Shown here: positions 10,008 through 20,853 of the stretch, in pieces | Numbering within the stretch: position 1 is the stretch's first letter | Layout of the letters: every line of letters begins with the position of its first letter | Assembly (NCBI GenBank): GCA_030762175.1 | Contig: CM060833.1 | Span: forward strand, 71,959,501-72,023,500 | Reading direction: 5' to 3' | DNA length: 64,000 nt | From: Metallyticus violacea | Lineage: Eukaryota > Arthropoda > Insecta > Mantodea > Metallyticidae | The notes under the pieces: model-generated | Told to the model about the DNA's origin: nothing | Databases searched by the model: none | The model's input: only the letters and a program-made list of their open reading frames with translations | Position numbers and translations under genes: made by a program

Positions 10008-13000
10008 TTTCTAAGAACCTCTTAAGGATACAATTTCACAACGGTAGTAGATACCAGACTCAAGCAGAAGGTTCTTCGAAAATACCTCATTACGTTTCTC
10101 GTGCTGTCGTGCGTGTTATCTACAATGTTTTCTACTACTTATCATAATTTCGTGTCGTACAGGACGTTGTCGTTCTAAATGTGCCACTTTTTGAAACATT
10201 TTAGCATATAGCAGTCTCATCATCGTTTCAATTGCTTTACGAGCGAGATTTCTGTTTTCTCACAGCAGAAATAAAAGCTAGTGTTTTCACAGGTAATTGT
10301 TTTTAGATCCAGAAAATTCAGTTGTGCTAACAAAGCATTATAGTTTCCAAGTATGATAGTACTACACGTTAATGATTTTTTTAAAATAACATGAGGTGCG
10401 TTAATACTTTGCTGGTGTTCGTTTTCCCATTGTCTTTTGCAATAAATCATCCAGAAAATCTATGATTGCAATCTCAAAATATGTTAACAAGATACATAAT
10501 TAAGAGATATAATGTCCAGGAAATAGATATAACGGTGCAAATATTATCTGAAAGACAACACTCCTCAATACTAAGGGACCATAAATATATCAGTTATACG
10601 TCTCAATATGGTGTAGGTGCAGCTTTTCTATTGACATGTCCAGTACTACAAAGTTCATTATAAGCAGTGAGTTACTGAGAATGCAAGAAAATTTACTTTT
10701 AATTAAATAGTGTAAATAGGCAACTGAAATCTGACATTGAACTCTAACCTGTAACCAAATCTTGAAGCTTCCATATTTATGTTCGGCAGCAACGGTATTT
10801 TGATTCGTGTAGTTCGATATTTGTACGTGTTTCGAATAAAGCGGGTAGTAATGTACAAAAACGGTAAAGGGAATATCCTTGCTTGCCCCTCGTAGTCTTT
10901 AATTATAGGATTAAGCGTAGCTAGCAAACAAACGGAATTCTAAACGACTGGGCCGATTTACGCAATTACTTACAGCACCAATACTTACGCTTCCCTGGTA
11001 AATGCGTCTCCAGATTTAGAAATGTTCTTGCTTCATATTAAATATTTAGCATCTTGTGCTCTTAGCATCATTATAATTCCAGAGAAGTTGTTTCCCTTGA
11101 TTTCCATTACTTTTCCACTTAGATATGTTATATCTAATGCATAATATGTTAGTTTTTTTATCTTATCTTCATTTAAATCAAATAGCTGAAGCTCAGAACT
11201 TTTTGCGAACACATTTATAGTTCTGATCACTAACAGAAACTATAAAAATAATTTAGTTATAATTTTATTAAACTAAGTCTCTTAACCTATTTAGCCGGTT
11301 AAGAAAAATGAAAAGCTTACCATTAGTAAACTCTCAAATTAAGCATCAGATTTACAACTTTTGAACTACAGGACTGTGTGCAATACAAGAACATATTGTA
11401 TTCCAAATTATACATCTAAATGTACATTATGATACTATAGTAAGTAGTAAAGCAGAATTGTTTGTATCTTTCTGAACTGTGGTATTTTCAAAAAGTGGAT
11501 ATTACATCCGCTTCTTCGGGAGTTGTCTCTCCGGCTGCCTACCCGACAACTGCCGTGAAACGAGCGATAAAGCGATTGAAAGGTCCAATATAAGGGAATT
11601 TGCTGACTCAAGAGTTGCTGCCTAAACAGCGAGAGTCACTGTTTTTAGACTCAATAGCTGAATTCCTTTAAGAGCTTTAAATAGTTAACAATTAAATAAA
11701 TTCTCTGTGCATGTTTTATTAAATAGAATACTGTAGTTTAATATTTTGAAGTTATATATGTTTTTGTGAAGTTCTATACCACTGCTTTAGATGTAAAAGA
11801 AAGTATTTCTATGCGTCTGTTTTATAATTGTTGTCCATTTTTTCACTACAATGCAGACAAAATGAATAATTTTGTAGACCAATTCTGAATAAATATTATT
11901 TTTAAAATGTTGCTACTGCTTCTCGAGGCTGTAATCATAAATTGTATGAGAGTCAATTCTTCCTGTTCCCCCCCCCCCTTTCTGTCTCCATAGTAAAAAA
12001 GAGCTTACTTACCTACCTAAGCGATGTATTCCGTTCTTCCAAAACTGAATCAACTCCAGAGACCTGAAACAAAAGAAAACATTTTTATATTAATTTGTAA
12101 TTTTACAACGAAAGTAAGAACTTAAAAGTATATTTCCATATGGATTTGTAGTAAAAACGATAGAGACACTACCGGAAAATGTATTTTTATTCCTTTATTA
12201 TTCTAATATACAATTATTTCAAATGTTAAGAAAGTTAAATGAATAGTAGAAAGGGTCTGTATATCTCTAAGAAAACAACTGTACGCGGTTATTAAGTTAG
12301 CTACAACAAAAATCTAATCCACTGACGACAACTGCATGCCTTAAAATCACCTACCATCGTCGCACTAATCTATGTACTCTGTGTTGTCGAGAAAATCAAC
12401 CATAATTTTGTTACTTAACCCCATCCTGAGAAATTATAAGCTCAAATCTAATTCACATATGTATCAGCTGTTTTGTATTATATTTTAAATTAATACATAC
12501 GTTTAAGGTTACCACAATATGTCAATCAAGGTGCCTCCCTCCAACTTGCATTTTTGCCCTCATATTAAAAAGAGAGATTAGCACCCCTAGCGTAATATTT
12601 TGCTTAAATCCAAGCGATCGTCCCAGGGCATTTCTATAGTAAACCTTTAAATATTTAAGTGTTTTGTCAAAATGATGCATACCATTATTGAAAGATATTA
12701 CAGAAATAACCCGCAGCAATGAGCAAGTTACCATAAAAATACTGTTAAAAACGTAAGTAATGCTGTCCATTTTTCCGTCTTATGCAGACGATCTGGAAGA
12801 CAAAGCGTCTTATAGACCAAATTATCCACATTTTTACAGTTCATCAAGGTTTATGAGCATAGCAGCAAAACTATGAGAAGGGACAAACTTGTAACAAAAT
12901 AGAGATTTAGCCTGAACCTCAGGTGGTGCTAGACGTAGTAAAACTAATTCGAGATTGCATTCTAATTGTGGCAGAAGCTCTGATATTGGCTTAAGCTTTT

Positions 13001-13531
13001 TCAAAGATAGTACTTGAGGATAATAAAGATTTATTTCATTTCATTTTTTTCAATTTCCATAAGTTTTAGAAAGTGTCATATAAGTACTACATCAAATGAA
13101 TACCTTAGAAAGGTCTGTAATGTTTTTAATTTAACTCTAAAGCTAGCTTGTGCCCTGACTATTTTAGTTTTCTATCTTTCTATTGCAATATATGCATAAA
13201 AGTAAACGACGTCGTAACACTGAGGCTGAATTGAATGTCAGTAAAATGTGTTTGGAGTGATTATTGAAGATTCTTGTACAGAGTGGCAATATTAAAAGCC
13301 AGATTCCTGAGAGAAAGTGAAAAACCACTCTTGTAGAGGGTATAGCTCTTTTTAACATAATTATAGCGCAAGAAAGAAGCACTTGTCAGCCTGAAACTAT
13401 TAAGAATGTATATCGGGAGTGTAGGTGTAGATCATTAAGTTCAGTTCATGTGCAAGCTTTCTTAAAGATTAAACAAATAGACGAAAAAAATCTAATGACT
13501 ACTCATGAGAAGTGTATGCAAATGTATATTT
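10008..13531. other. AT-rich DNA, nothing firmly recognised
   Basis: No gene is recognised. An 11-base C-run lies at 11968-11978. The sequence near 13015-13050 (AATAAAGATTTATTTCATTTC) resembles the 3' end of a LINE, but no coding part precedes it, so it is not called. Higher-GC patches lie around 11500-11640. Confidence 0.45.
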
Positions 13532-13542
13532 GTACTGGAGCT

Positions 13543-13842
13543 TGTCGGTCCTGGAGGTGTAGTGGTAACCATACTAGCTTTCTAAACTCAAGATCGCGGG
13601 TTCAAACCCGGCTAGGATGGATGGATTTTTTTCGGGCGTAAAAATCCTAAATATGACTTCCTTCGGAAAGGAAGTAAAGCCGTGGGTCCCGTGTCGTACA
13701 TTTACGGCACGTTAAAGAACCTCAAGCATGAAAGAAAAGGCCTCTGAGCAAAATTTGTTGGCCGTTTCACGCCCTGAATAAAACGTGACGCTGATGACCT
13801 GAGATGCTAAAGAGCGTCCGTAAGTAAACAAATAAAAAAAAA
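13543..13842 (+). mobile_element. SINE-A copy 2, full length
   Basis: Plus-strand SINE-A with the head at about 13547 (GGTCCTGGAGGTGTAGTGGT), B box GGGTTCAAACC, then GGATGGATTTTTTTCGGGCG. The body includes CTTCCTTCGGAAAGGAAG and GTGTCGTACATTTACGGCAC, and the 3' end CTGATGACCTGAGATGCTAA is followed by an A-rich tail. A perfect 11-bp target duplication, GTACTGGAGCT, flanks it at 13532-13542 and 13843-13853. The A and B boxes are close to the family consensus. Confidence 0.93.
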
Positions 13843-13853
13843 GTACTGGAGCT

Positions 13854-14483
13854 ATATCTTAATAAAAGTTAATAATTACATGTTTCAGTTTGATTTGGAC
13901 GAATAATATATTTTTTGTGCATATATATACCTAAGGTTATATTTTCTGTATATATTTGTTTTTTATTGCGAGATTTTTTTTAATGAGAGAAAGGCAACAT
14001 ACATCTTTACCTATTTACTAAAATTTGATAAGATTACCAACACTGTGCATGGGAAGGAAAAAGCGAAAGTGGGTGCCCAACAGTCTTTGTGTTGTCCATT
14101 GGTGGTACATAAGTTGGAGATAATTCCGTTTCAATAAATTCAAGATTACAAAAGAAAAGTCCGGTAAATGAATAAAAATTATCTTGCTTAATCAATTATG
14201 GAAATTCTGTATTTTGTCACCTATGCAAACATTAGTTACTTAATATTTATTGATTGTGTTGCGTTAATGTTCGCTTTTCTATTTCAATTTTTAACATTTA
14301 TTTGGTAACTAGAATGGAAGGACTATTTATAGTAAGTCTTCATTTCTAGGAAAAATGTCAAATAGTTATAGACATTGAAGCACATAAAAACTAAATGCAT
14401 ATGAAAGAAAACCAGATATTCCTCGGCAACTATTTAGGATGCAAAGGCCAATTTTGCGGAGGATGTTCTTGAAGTCTTCATTG
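13854..14483. other. AT-rich DNA, nothing recognised
   Basis: Short AT tracts only. No gene or repeat family is recognised. Confidence 0.5.
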
Positions 14484-14485
14484 TA

Positions 14486-15155
14486 CGGAGCCCTCGTTTG
14501 GACGCGTGGCCGGCCGGCTTAACGGGCTATTTGCTTGGCACGGGGAAGCATGTGTTTGTCGGCTGAGTCGGATATTCATAGCTCCTTAAATTCAAGCACA
14601 TAGATTTCTGTAAGCATTCACAGCACACCAAACATGATTGTTTTTGTCTTATAATAGCATTTCGTGTACAAGATAGGGGTTTTCTGCACTCTAGTATCCT
14701 GTGTCACTGTATGGTCATGAAAATAAAATCATACTTCGCCCTAAAAAAAATAAAAGCGGGTCCATAGAGCGAACATTAACATCATCCAATACCCAATTGC
14801 AGAAATTAACTCTACTCATATTATCGCTTGGTTGCAATTTCAAAACTACATTTATCTTATGACATCTGTCTATAAATCTCTGTCTCACTTCTCTACAAGA
14901 GTGGAGTACATAGGAATCCTACATGAAAATTCTGTGTGCTAAAGTATACATACCTTTGGTATTATAACAGCACTAACACACTATAACACTGCAAACATAA
15001 TCACACATCGTTCAACTTCTGTACAGCAGAAAGACTTCGCTTCAACTGATTAACCGGCACATTGAGAGGCGGGAAAGTGGAGGGGAACACAACCAGTTAG
15101 AAACGGGGCAGGCAAATCCCCGTTAAGCCGGACACGCGTCCAAATGAAGGCTCTG
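14486..15155. mobile_element. Candidate 670-bp non-autonomous DNA transposon with TA flanks
   Basis: The ends are inverted repeats of about 55 bases. The left end reads CGGAGCCCTCGTTTGGACGC and continues through CCGGCTTAACGGG. The reverse complement of the right end (15100-15155) reads CAGAGCCTTCATTTGGACGC and continues through CCGGCTTAACGGGG. The left arm has four extra bases in its CCGG stretch. Both ends are directly bordered by TA (14484-14485 and 15156-15157), the target duplication typical of Tc1/mariner elements. The interior has no transposase-like reading, so if real it is a MITE-type element moved in trans. The ends match no element I recognise. An inverted pair of unrelated repeats is the alternative. 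Confidence 0.55.
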
Positions 15156-15157
15156 TA

Positions 15158-15493
15158 GCAGGTGCAATAGGCGGTAGGCAAGATGAAGTTGTAAAACAAA
15201 TTGTGGGATGTATTCTCAAACAATAATGATGGGAGGAAACTGGGGACATTTGCACATGTTTCATGGATTTGAGAGCGTTGTTGACGTTAACCTTTGTTTG
15301 TTCCCTCACCTCATGTGATTTGAAAAGGACATTTTTTCTGCACGTCATTATTTTTACGGACAGAAGAAATAGGTCAGATGAAGAAACTATGGCAAAAACG
15401 ATTGTGGTACAAAGTTTATCACATTCAGTTACTATGAAATGACAGTGTTTATTGCTAAGCCTTACAATTTAAGTATTTTCTCTTATAATGCTA

Positions 15494-15541
<48 letters not shown>

Positions 15542-16789
15542 GGAACTGATACTTTGAATAAAGTCGCAGACTCTGAAACTTAAAGTGCATGTATAAGAGT
15601 ATATTTCAACATTTTATAAAGATATTTGCATGCATATAGTGATGACACAGGTGTTGCAGCAAGCAGAGAGAAAAGATTTCATTTGCAAGTGCAAGTGCCA
15701 CTGAAACACGTGGTTGTTTCAGTAAAATTCATCTTGTGCAGGTGTATATTTGATGACAGCATATGCGAGAGACAGCTACACTGAAAGTAAATGCTTTTAA
15801 CGTGCTCCGCAAAGATGGATAAACTTTACTCGCAGGCTGAAAGCTTCAGCGCGAAGCACCCAAACTTAAGCATCTGATGCATGTCAGGCAATGAGCGTGC
15901 CCCTTAAAAGGGAGGTACTGTTTTTTACGCGGCTTCTCAAAATATCCTGCATAATTAACTGCTTTCCCTGCAGCGAGGGTGCGCACTTCTGTAGTGTCTA
16001 AGGATCTTTTTAACAACCTGGTGCGTAGTACAGGGGAATGGGCAGAAAGAGACCTCTTGGGAACAGAATTCATAAGGTAGAAAGATTTTGATAATTTATA
16101 TGGTGAAGACTCAGCATTCAGACAACCGATCTTGTCTAAAAGAACCTGTAAAGCGGATTATTTAAAGTTGAGGAATAACATTCCTTTAGGCAAATATCTC
16201 TTTTAGGTATACCCAAAAAGTATCGGAAAAGATACATAGTAAGTCAAGGGTGCAATGGTTCAAGAAACTGTCTTCACTGAGAAAATTTCCAGAGCTTTGA
16301 AAGAGCTGTCATGCTGCCGCCTACAGAATGAGCAGTCGCCCCCTCATGGTGAAACCACAGGAGACGTGATGGCATTAACAGTGACATATTAATGGCCATT
16401 ATACAACCAAATAACATGGATTTTATGGTGTTTTTTTATGGAAAAGCATATAAATTATACATTTTTAATCGTTTTGACTAATGGTTTTTATATAAAAATA
16501 ATAAGGCATCCAAATGTTGCACAGCAAAGAGTTTATGAAGAAAGCGTTTCCAATCAGACATTTATAGTTAATTTCACTAAAGATACAGCATTTTATTAGG
16601 TAAATGTAAAATACATAAAAGTCTTGTAATAAATGTAGCAGGTAGGAATGCATATCAATGCACATACTTGAACATACATAAGAAATGAAGAAAACAAATC
16701 AGAATCACACTACGAGCAGATTCAAATGAAATCGAGCTCTTCTTTTTAATGAGCAGGTATCGTCATATTAGTACTTATTGTATGATGTA
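15158..16789. other. Mixed-composition DNA with a (CT)n tract, nothing recognised
   Basis: Holds the (CT)n tract at 15497-15538 and some higher-GC sequence at 15650-16350. A minus-strand open frame at 15846-16073 (75 codons) has no recognisable domain. I see no repeat family. Confidence 0.45.
15497..15538. repeat. Microsatellite (CT)n
   Basis: An uninterrupted run of about 21 CT units. Confidence 0.98.
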
Positions 16790-16796
16790 CAGGTCT

Positions 16797-17206
16797 TCAT
16801 ATGCTTTCGGTCCTATTTTGGAGTATTTTAACCGCGGTTCTATGGCTACAGTTCCCCTGCTGACTGCATGCATTTTTATTGCAAAAATTCCCAAAGATAC
16901 ATAAAGCATTTATACACTTTGTATGAAGGCCTACAGAATTTTTAGCATATCTCTTTATATTTATGATACAAAGTTCTCCAGCTAGTTTCTTCAAATAATC
17001 TACCTTTGTGTGATGTTTAGTCACTAGTCACCAGTTTCATGAAGCAATATATCAAGTGCTGCAACATCAATTAGGCTGAATACAACCGCCATTGGCCATC
17101 GCTGAGCATTCCTGGGCAACAAGACGTTCTTATGATCTTGTCGAGAGCATGTTTTAGAGGAGTTGTAAAACGGGAGTCTGTCTGACTTATTGTCAATCGC
17201 CTTCAT
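16797..17206 (-). mobile_element. piggyBac-like transposase fragment, decayed
   Basis: Two adjoining minus-strand frames read like the C-terminal third of a piggyBac-type DDD transposase. The upstream frame has YNSSKTCSRQDHK and then RWPMAVVFSLIDVAALD, which matches the conserved R-R-W-P-x-x-x-F-x-x-x-I-D-V-A-A-L region. After a frameshift at about 17024 the second frame has KVDYLKKLAGELC and a Cys-containing tail (about residues 36-60) where the family has its Cys-rich C-terminal domain. The catalytic aspartates lie further upstream in the family and are not visible here. No TTAA-flanked terminal repeats were found, so this is a fragment. Confidence 0.65.
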
Positions 17207-17680
17207 GTAATATAATTATGAAATACAGCATTCTATCTGCAAATATTACTGATTCGTATGAGATAAACATCAAGACAAAGCCACAAAGACACATCCAACA
17301 ACAATTAATTGCCGCCAAAAGTTCATTTCTTGTAACAATATATATAGCATGACAAATCATAGATGCCTAAAAAATATTTCTAGTAATAAAAAATATATCA
17401 TGGAAAATCTTCTTTGGACCCAGTGGCCGACCCCCCCCCCCCAATTGGGGTGCAACTGTTTACTAATGCTGATCTGAATCTCATTCTCAAAAACACAGCG
17501 TTAATTACTCCGCAAGCCATAGCAGACTTCATTTTAAATAACCATTTTTTCAATGTTTTATTATTTTCCTTTGACTGCTCTTCTCGCGACGTCTGTAGGT
17601 TGAAAACCACTACTATAGGTATAAGTGTGTAGGAATGAATGAAATGAATTGAGACGCTAGTGAACTCGTAGACTTTAGTG
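17207..17680. other. AT-rich DNA with a C12 run and a hAT-like end motif
   Basis: A 12-base C-run lies at 17431-17442. On the minus strand near 17613 the sequence reads TAGTGGTTTTCAACC, which resembles the CAGTGGTTCTCAACC ends of some hAT elements. The other end and an 8-bp duplication were not found. The overlapping open frames at 17398-17632 are mirror images without a domain. Confidence 0.4.
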
Positions 17681-17979
17681 CCTATAAAAGCAGCAAAAAC
17701 TCTCCGTATACGAAGCAGAAATCCAGATGTGCCAGTAGGGCTGTTATGAGACAGGATATGGGGCAGTGGTACTATTTACAATGACTTACGGAGCTGAAAT
17801 TTGGGATTAGAAACAAAACAAAGAGCTTGGATCGGGTTACTACGGGTTTTGTGAAAGGTATTTTAATAGTGGGGAGGGATGCAGCAAATTGCGGAATCCT
17901 TAGGGAGTGTCGTGCCTATAGCGAGATTATTGAATGCAGGATTCGAGCAGTGAAATACTGGCTACGAATTGTTCATGGA

Positions 17980-18280
17980 ATGAATGAATGAATGAATGAA
18001 TAGTGTTTAACGCCCGTTTTTGCTACAGAAGCACCATAGGCGTTGGACACTGATGATACATGAGATGAAATGATATATTGGGAAAGGATTTATTTTTAAG
18101 GAAGGAAGCGTCCAGGCCTAATTTAGGGTACCTCCCTGGCATTTGCCATTTGCCATTTATGAGGACTGAGGAATACCTGGAAAAAAACCTCAGTCAGGGA
18201 GGATAGTTCTGGCGGTATTCGAACCCAGACCTCTCGCTCACGAGTTCGCGTCTTAACGACCTCGGCCACCCGTGGCGGTA
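17980..18280 (-). mobile_element. SINE-B copy 4, full length, inside a LINE
   Basis: Minus-strand SINE-B with the head at 18279. It interrupts the LINE reading right after VKYWLRIVHG. The perfect 13-bp target duplication AATTGTTCATGGA is at 17967-17979 and 18281-18293. Its tail is (TTCA)n (plus strand ATGAATGAATGAATGAATGA, 17979-18000) and not poly-A, unlike the copy at 862-1156. A CATTTGCC unit is duplicated internally near 18140-18155. Confidence 0.93.
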
Positions 18281-19040
18281 AATTGTTCATGGAGATCAGA
18301 CTCTAATTAGGATGGTCTGCTATGAGGGGAAATAAGACCGAATTTCAAAATTAAGAAGGCGTCTGGAAAATACAAGAATGGAGAACATTTGGATCGCAGA
18401 CCGGGTAAAACATAAGGGAGATTGGAGAAAAATTAAGAAACTCTTGAGGACATTAATAGGCAGCTGACTCTTTGGGAGTGTACAGAAGAAGTTTCGCTGG
18501 AGAAACAATTTGAGTTAAAAAATGAATAGGGTTGGAAAATTATATCAAAACAGGGGTCGAACTCTGCAATTATGGTCTTGGTTTAGGTTAGGTGCATGGC
18601 GGATGGCTAAAGTAACAGACAGAGAGGGTACGAGAATCTGGTCTATATTTGCAGAGAAATAATCTTGGGAGCATATTCTGGCATACTGACATACGGAAGA
18701 ATGGTGGAAGAGATATCTACTGGAGACAGCTCAGATAACAAGAGGCAGACAACCGGGAAAGGGGGTAGGGGAATATTAGTCACTATATTTTTGGAATTAT
18801 TTGTACATTTGTGCGTGGGAGTGTAAGATATTTTCTTTTGCATTGTTTTATTTTTTATTTATTTTATTGACGTATGTCGAATTTTACATTATATTTTTTA
18901 TTTAGTCATTTCATTATTATCTATTGATTTTCTTTTAATATTGGTTTGTGAAGTTTAATGCATTTCCTGGTGTATTGGAAAGCACATATTGTCCCAGGAC
19001 ACGTGCGACATGCGATGAGCTAGATTTGTAAATAAATTTT

Positions 19041-19043
19041 CTG

Positions 19044-19127
<84 letters not shown>
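19041..19127. repeat. Microsatellite (ACT)n(GCT)n
   Basis: About 22 ACT units flanked by GCT units on the right. It lies directly at the 3' end of the LINE remnant and 11 bases before the target duplication of SINE-C. Minus-strand frames through it read poly-Ser or poly-Val and are not genes. Confidence 0.97.
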
Positions 19128-19152
19128 AAGAACTTAGCAACAAAGTTGATAA

Positions 19153-19443
19153 CCTCGACCTTGAGCACAACAGCCAATTGAGGTTCTGAGCTTAACGCAC
19201 AACCAATGCAGCTTCTATCTCCATCTTGGAGCAACAATAACAGTAATGCTTGCGGACATGTGATCATGCCGCGGCTTTCATGATCCAAGGACGCTATCTC
19301 TTCATCAGGTAGCTCCTCAATTGCCATCATGAGGCTAACCATACCTCCCTAACTTAAAGAACATCTAAACATGTACCGAGTATCGAACCCGAAACCTCCT
19401 GACCAGTACTCGGCAACACTAATTATTAGATCAAGGAGGCGTT
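19153..19443 (-). mobile_element. SINE-C copy 1, full length
   Basis: A third tRNA-derived family, on minus. The head lies near 19440 and the B box reads GGGTTCGATAC. The body contains CCTCATGATGGCAATTGAGG and GATGAAGAGATAGCGTCCTT, shared with the copies at 32437-32622 and 37188-37480. The flanks CAACAAAGTTGATAA (19138-19152) and CAACAAAGTTAATAA (19444-19458) agree at 14 of 15 bases and mark the insertion. There is no A-tail. The A-box region is weak, so the head is divergent. Confidence 0.82.
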
Positions 19444-19617
19444 CAACAAAGTTAATAATAGGACTTACATTACTATCAAACTTAAGTTAACTTTATGCCC
19501 ACCTATCAGCATTTCTTTATGGCATTCGGAAATTGGGCAAAATTAAATTAACTGAAATAAAATTAGCATTTAGCAGGCTTCTAATCAAAATATTGAGCAA
19601 GAGATGATCAAAATATC

Positions 19618-19851
19618 TGATGGTCTAGTGAAATCATATTTTTCTCGTAGATCCAAGGTCGCACGTTCAAACCCGGCCATTACAGAATAGAAATCCTAAG
19701 TATGGCTTCCTTCGAAAGGGAAATAAAGCAGTTTGGTCCCGTGTCATAAATGGCAGTAAAAGAATCTCAAGCCTTCTGAAAAAAATTTATCGGCCGTTTC
19801 ACATTATGAATTGAATAGGACGTTAAATAATAATGCCAGCAAATAAACCTA
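19618..19851 (+). mobile_element. SINE-A copy 3, old and diverged
   Basis: Plus-strand SINE-A with many changes. TGGTCTAGTG, the B-box GTTCAAACCCGGCC, AAATCCTAAGTATGGCTTCC, GGTCCCGTGTCATAAATGGC and CGGCCGTTTCAC are recognisable. The GATGGATTTTTTCGGGCG segment is mostly lost. It runs into a microsatellite at its 3' end and no target duplication is visible. It looks like the oldest SINE-A here. Confidence 0.82.
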
Positions 19852-19869
19852 ATGATGATGATGATGATG

Positions 19870-19932
<63 letters not shown>

Positions 19933-19938
19933 TAATAA
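19852..19938. repeat. Microsatellite (GAT)n(AAT)n
   Basis: About six GAT units followed by about 22 AAT units, growing from the 3' end of the diverged SINE-A. Confidence 0.97.
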
Positions 19939-20839
19939 CACGACAGTGATTAAGAATCACTAACATGAATAGTGAATGATATATATGATATTTCTTCAGT
20001 TTCCCTCAGTTACATTGTAAATAACAATGATTTCAGAACATAACAGACAAGTATCGATTTGTTTTTCATTATCACTTGACTATGTGTATATATAGGAAAT
20101 ATATGACATTTAATAATCTCTTAATTCAATAATATTATTGTGTAATAAACAGTTTAACTGTTAATTAAGGTGTATTTATTGCTACGAACTTAGCAAGAAT
20201 TGTACAAAATGCAAATATATAATATGATCAGTCAAAAGACTTATAAACTAACATGAGTTTATGGATTTTCGTTATCATTGTTCAGCTTGGAATTGGAACA
20301 TATTACTACCTTACTAAATAGGAAAGCCTTTCACATTTATATGTTATATGTGAGTAGTTTAATATGACCTCGTACTGTCAATGTAGTCACAGAAAATGAA
20401 CTGTTACAGCTATTTCGGACATTTCTAGTTTCTTAAATAAAAATATCCGTATTAGATGATATTTTCTTTTCCTTTCAACTTTATAACCAATTTTAATGGA
20501 AAATGTTATTTTAAAGTAATAATTACAATTTTATAACCGGGAACCTAATATGAAGGGTTCCATATGAGATCAGAATGGTACATACGAGTATTTAATATTA
20601 GTTTTCTGCACTATTGTTACTTAATATAGTTTATTATACTTAAAAACAAATTTGGCTTGTGGTTGTATTGTTGCGCGAATATACTTACTTGCGCCATTGC
20701 GTTACCTTTCTCTACCTTTTCCGTTCCTAATCATATGTGTGATCCGCTCATCTACTTTCCTACTAATCCTAGCAAATTCGGTTCTAGTTAAAGTTTTATT
20801 AGGTGTAGCGCCAGTGTTCCTTTCTCCGTTTTATTTTTC
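19939..20839. other. AT-rich DNA, nothing recognised
   Basis: No coding signal or repeat family is recognised. Confidence 0.5.
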
Positions 20840-20853
20840 TCTTTGCTTTCGGG

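Larger units (their letters stand above)
17690..19127 (+). mobile_element. LINE 3' remnant 2 with microsatellite tail, split by SINE-B
   Basis: Plus-strand readings give TYGAEIWD and, after a frameshift, RVTTGFVKGILIVGRDAANC and RAVKYWLRIVHG. This is the segment after the reverse transcriptase in many LINE ORF2 proteins. Beyond the SINE, the downstream part includes SWEHILAYHTEEWW-like sequence (a stop lies inside), corresponding to the C-terminal Cys/His motif, and the ORF ends near 18780. A 3' UTR of about 260 bases ends GTAAATAAATTTT and is followed by a (GCT)n/(ACT)n tract at 19041-19127, presumably its tail or grown from it. Stops and frameshifts show that it is dead. The clade is not assigned. 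Confidence 0.72.

Noticed and set aside
11033..11230. 65-codon minus open frame with a DLNEDKIKKLTYYALDITYL reading
   Set aside because: It looks protein-like at first sight but I cannot match it to any family, and it is short in AT-rich DNA.
17418..17613. Short hAT element with CAGTGG ends
   Set aside because: The right end resembles a hAT terminus, but the left end pairs poorly and the 8-bp flanks do not match.
18935..19342. Minus-strand open frame of 135 codons with a poly-Ser run
   Set aside because: The run is the (ACT)n(GCT)n microsatellite and the rest reads through SINE-C. It is not a gene.
19852..19938. CRISPR-like or satellite array
   Set aside because: A simple triplet microsatellite without spacers. 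No CRISPR-type repeat-spacer pattern occurs anywhere in the window.
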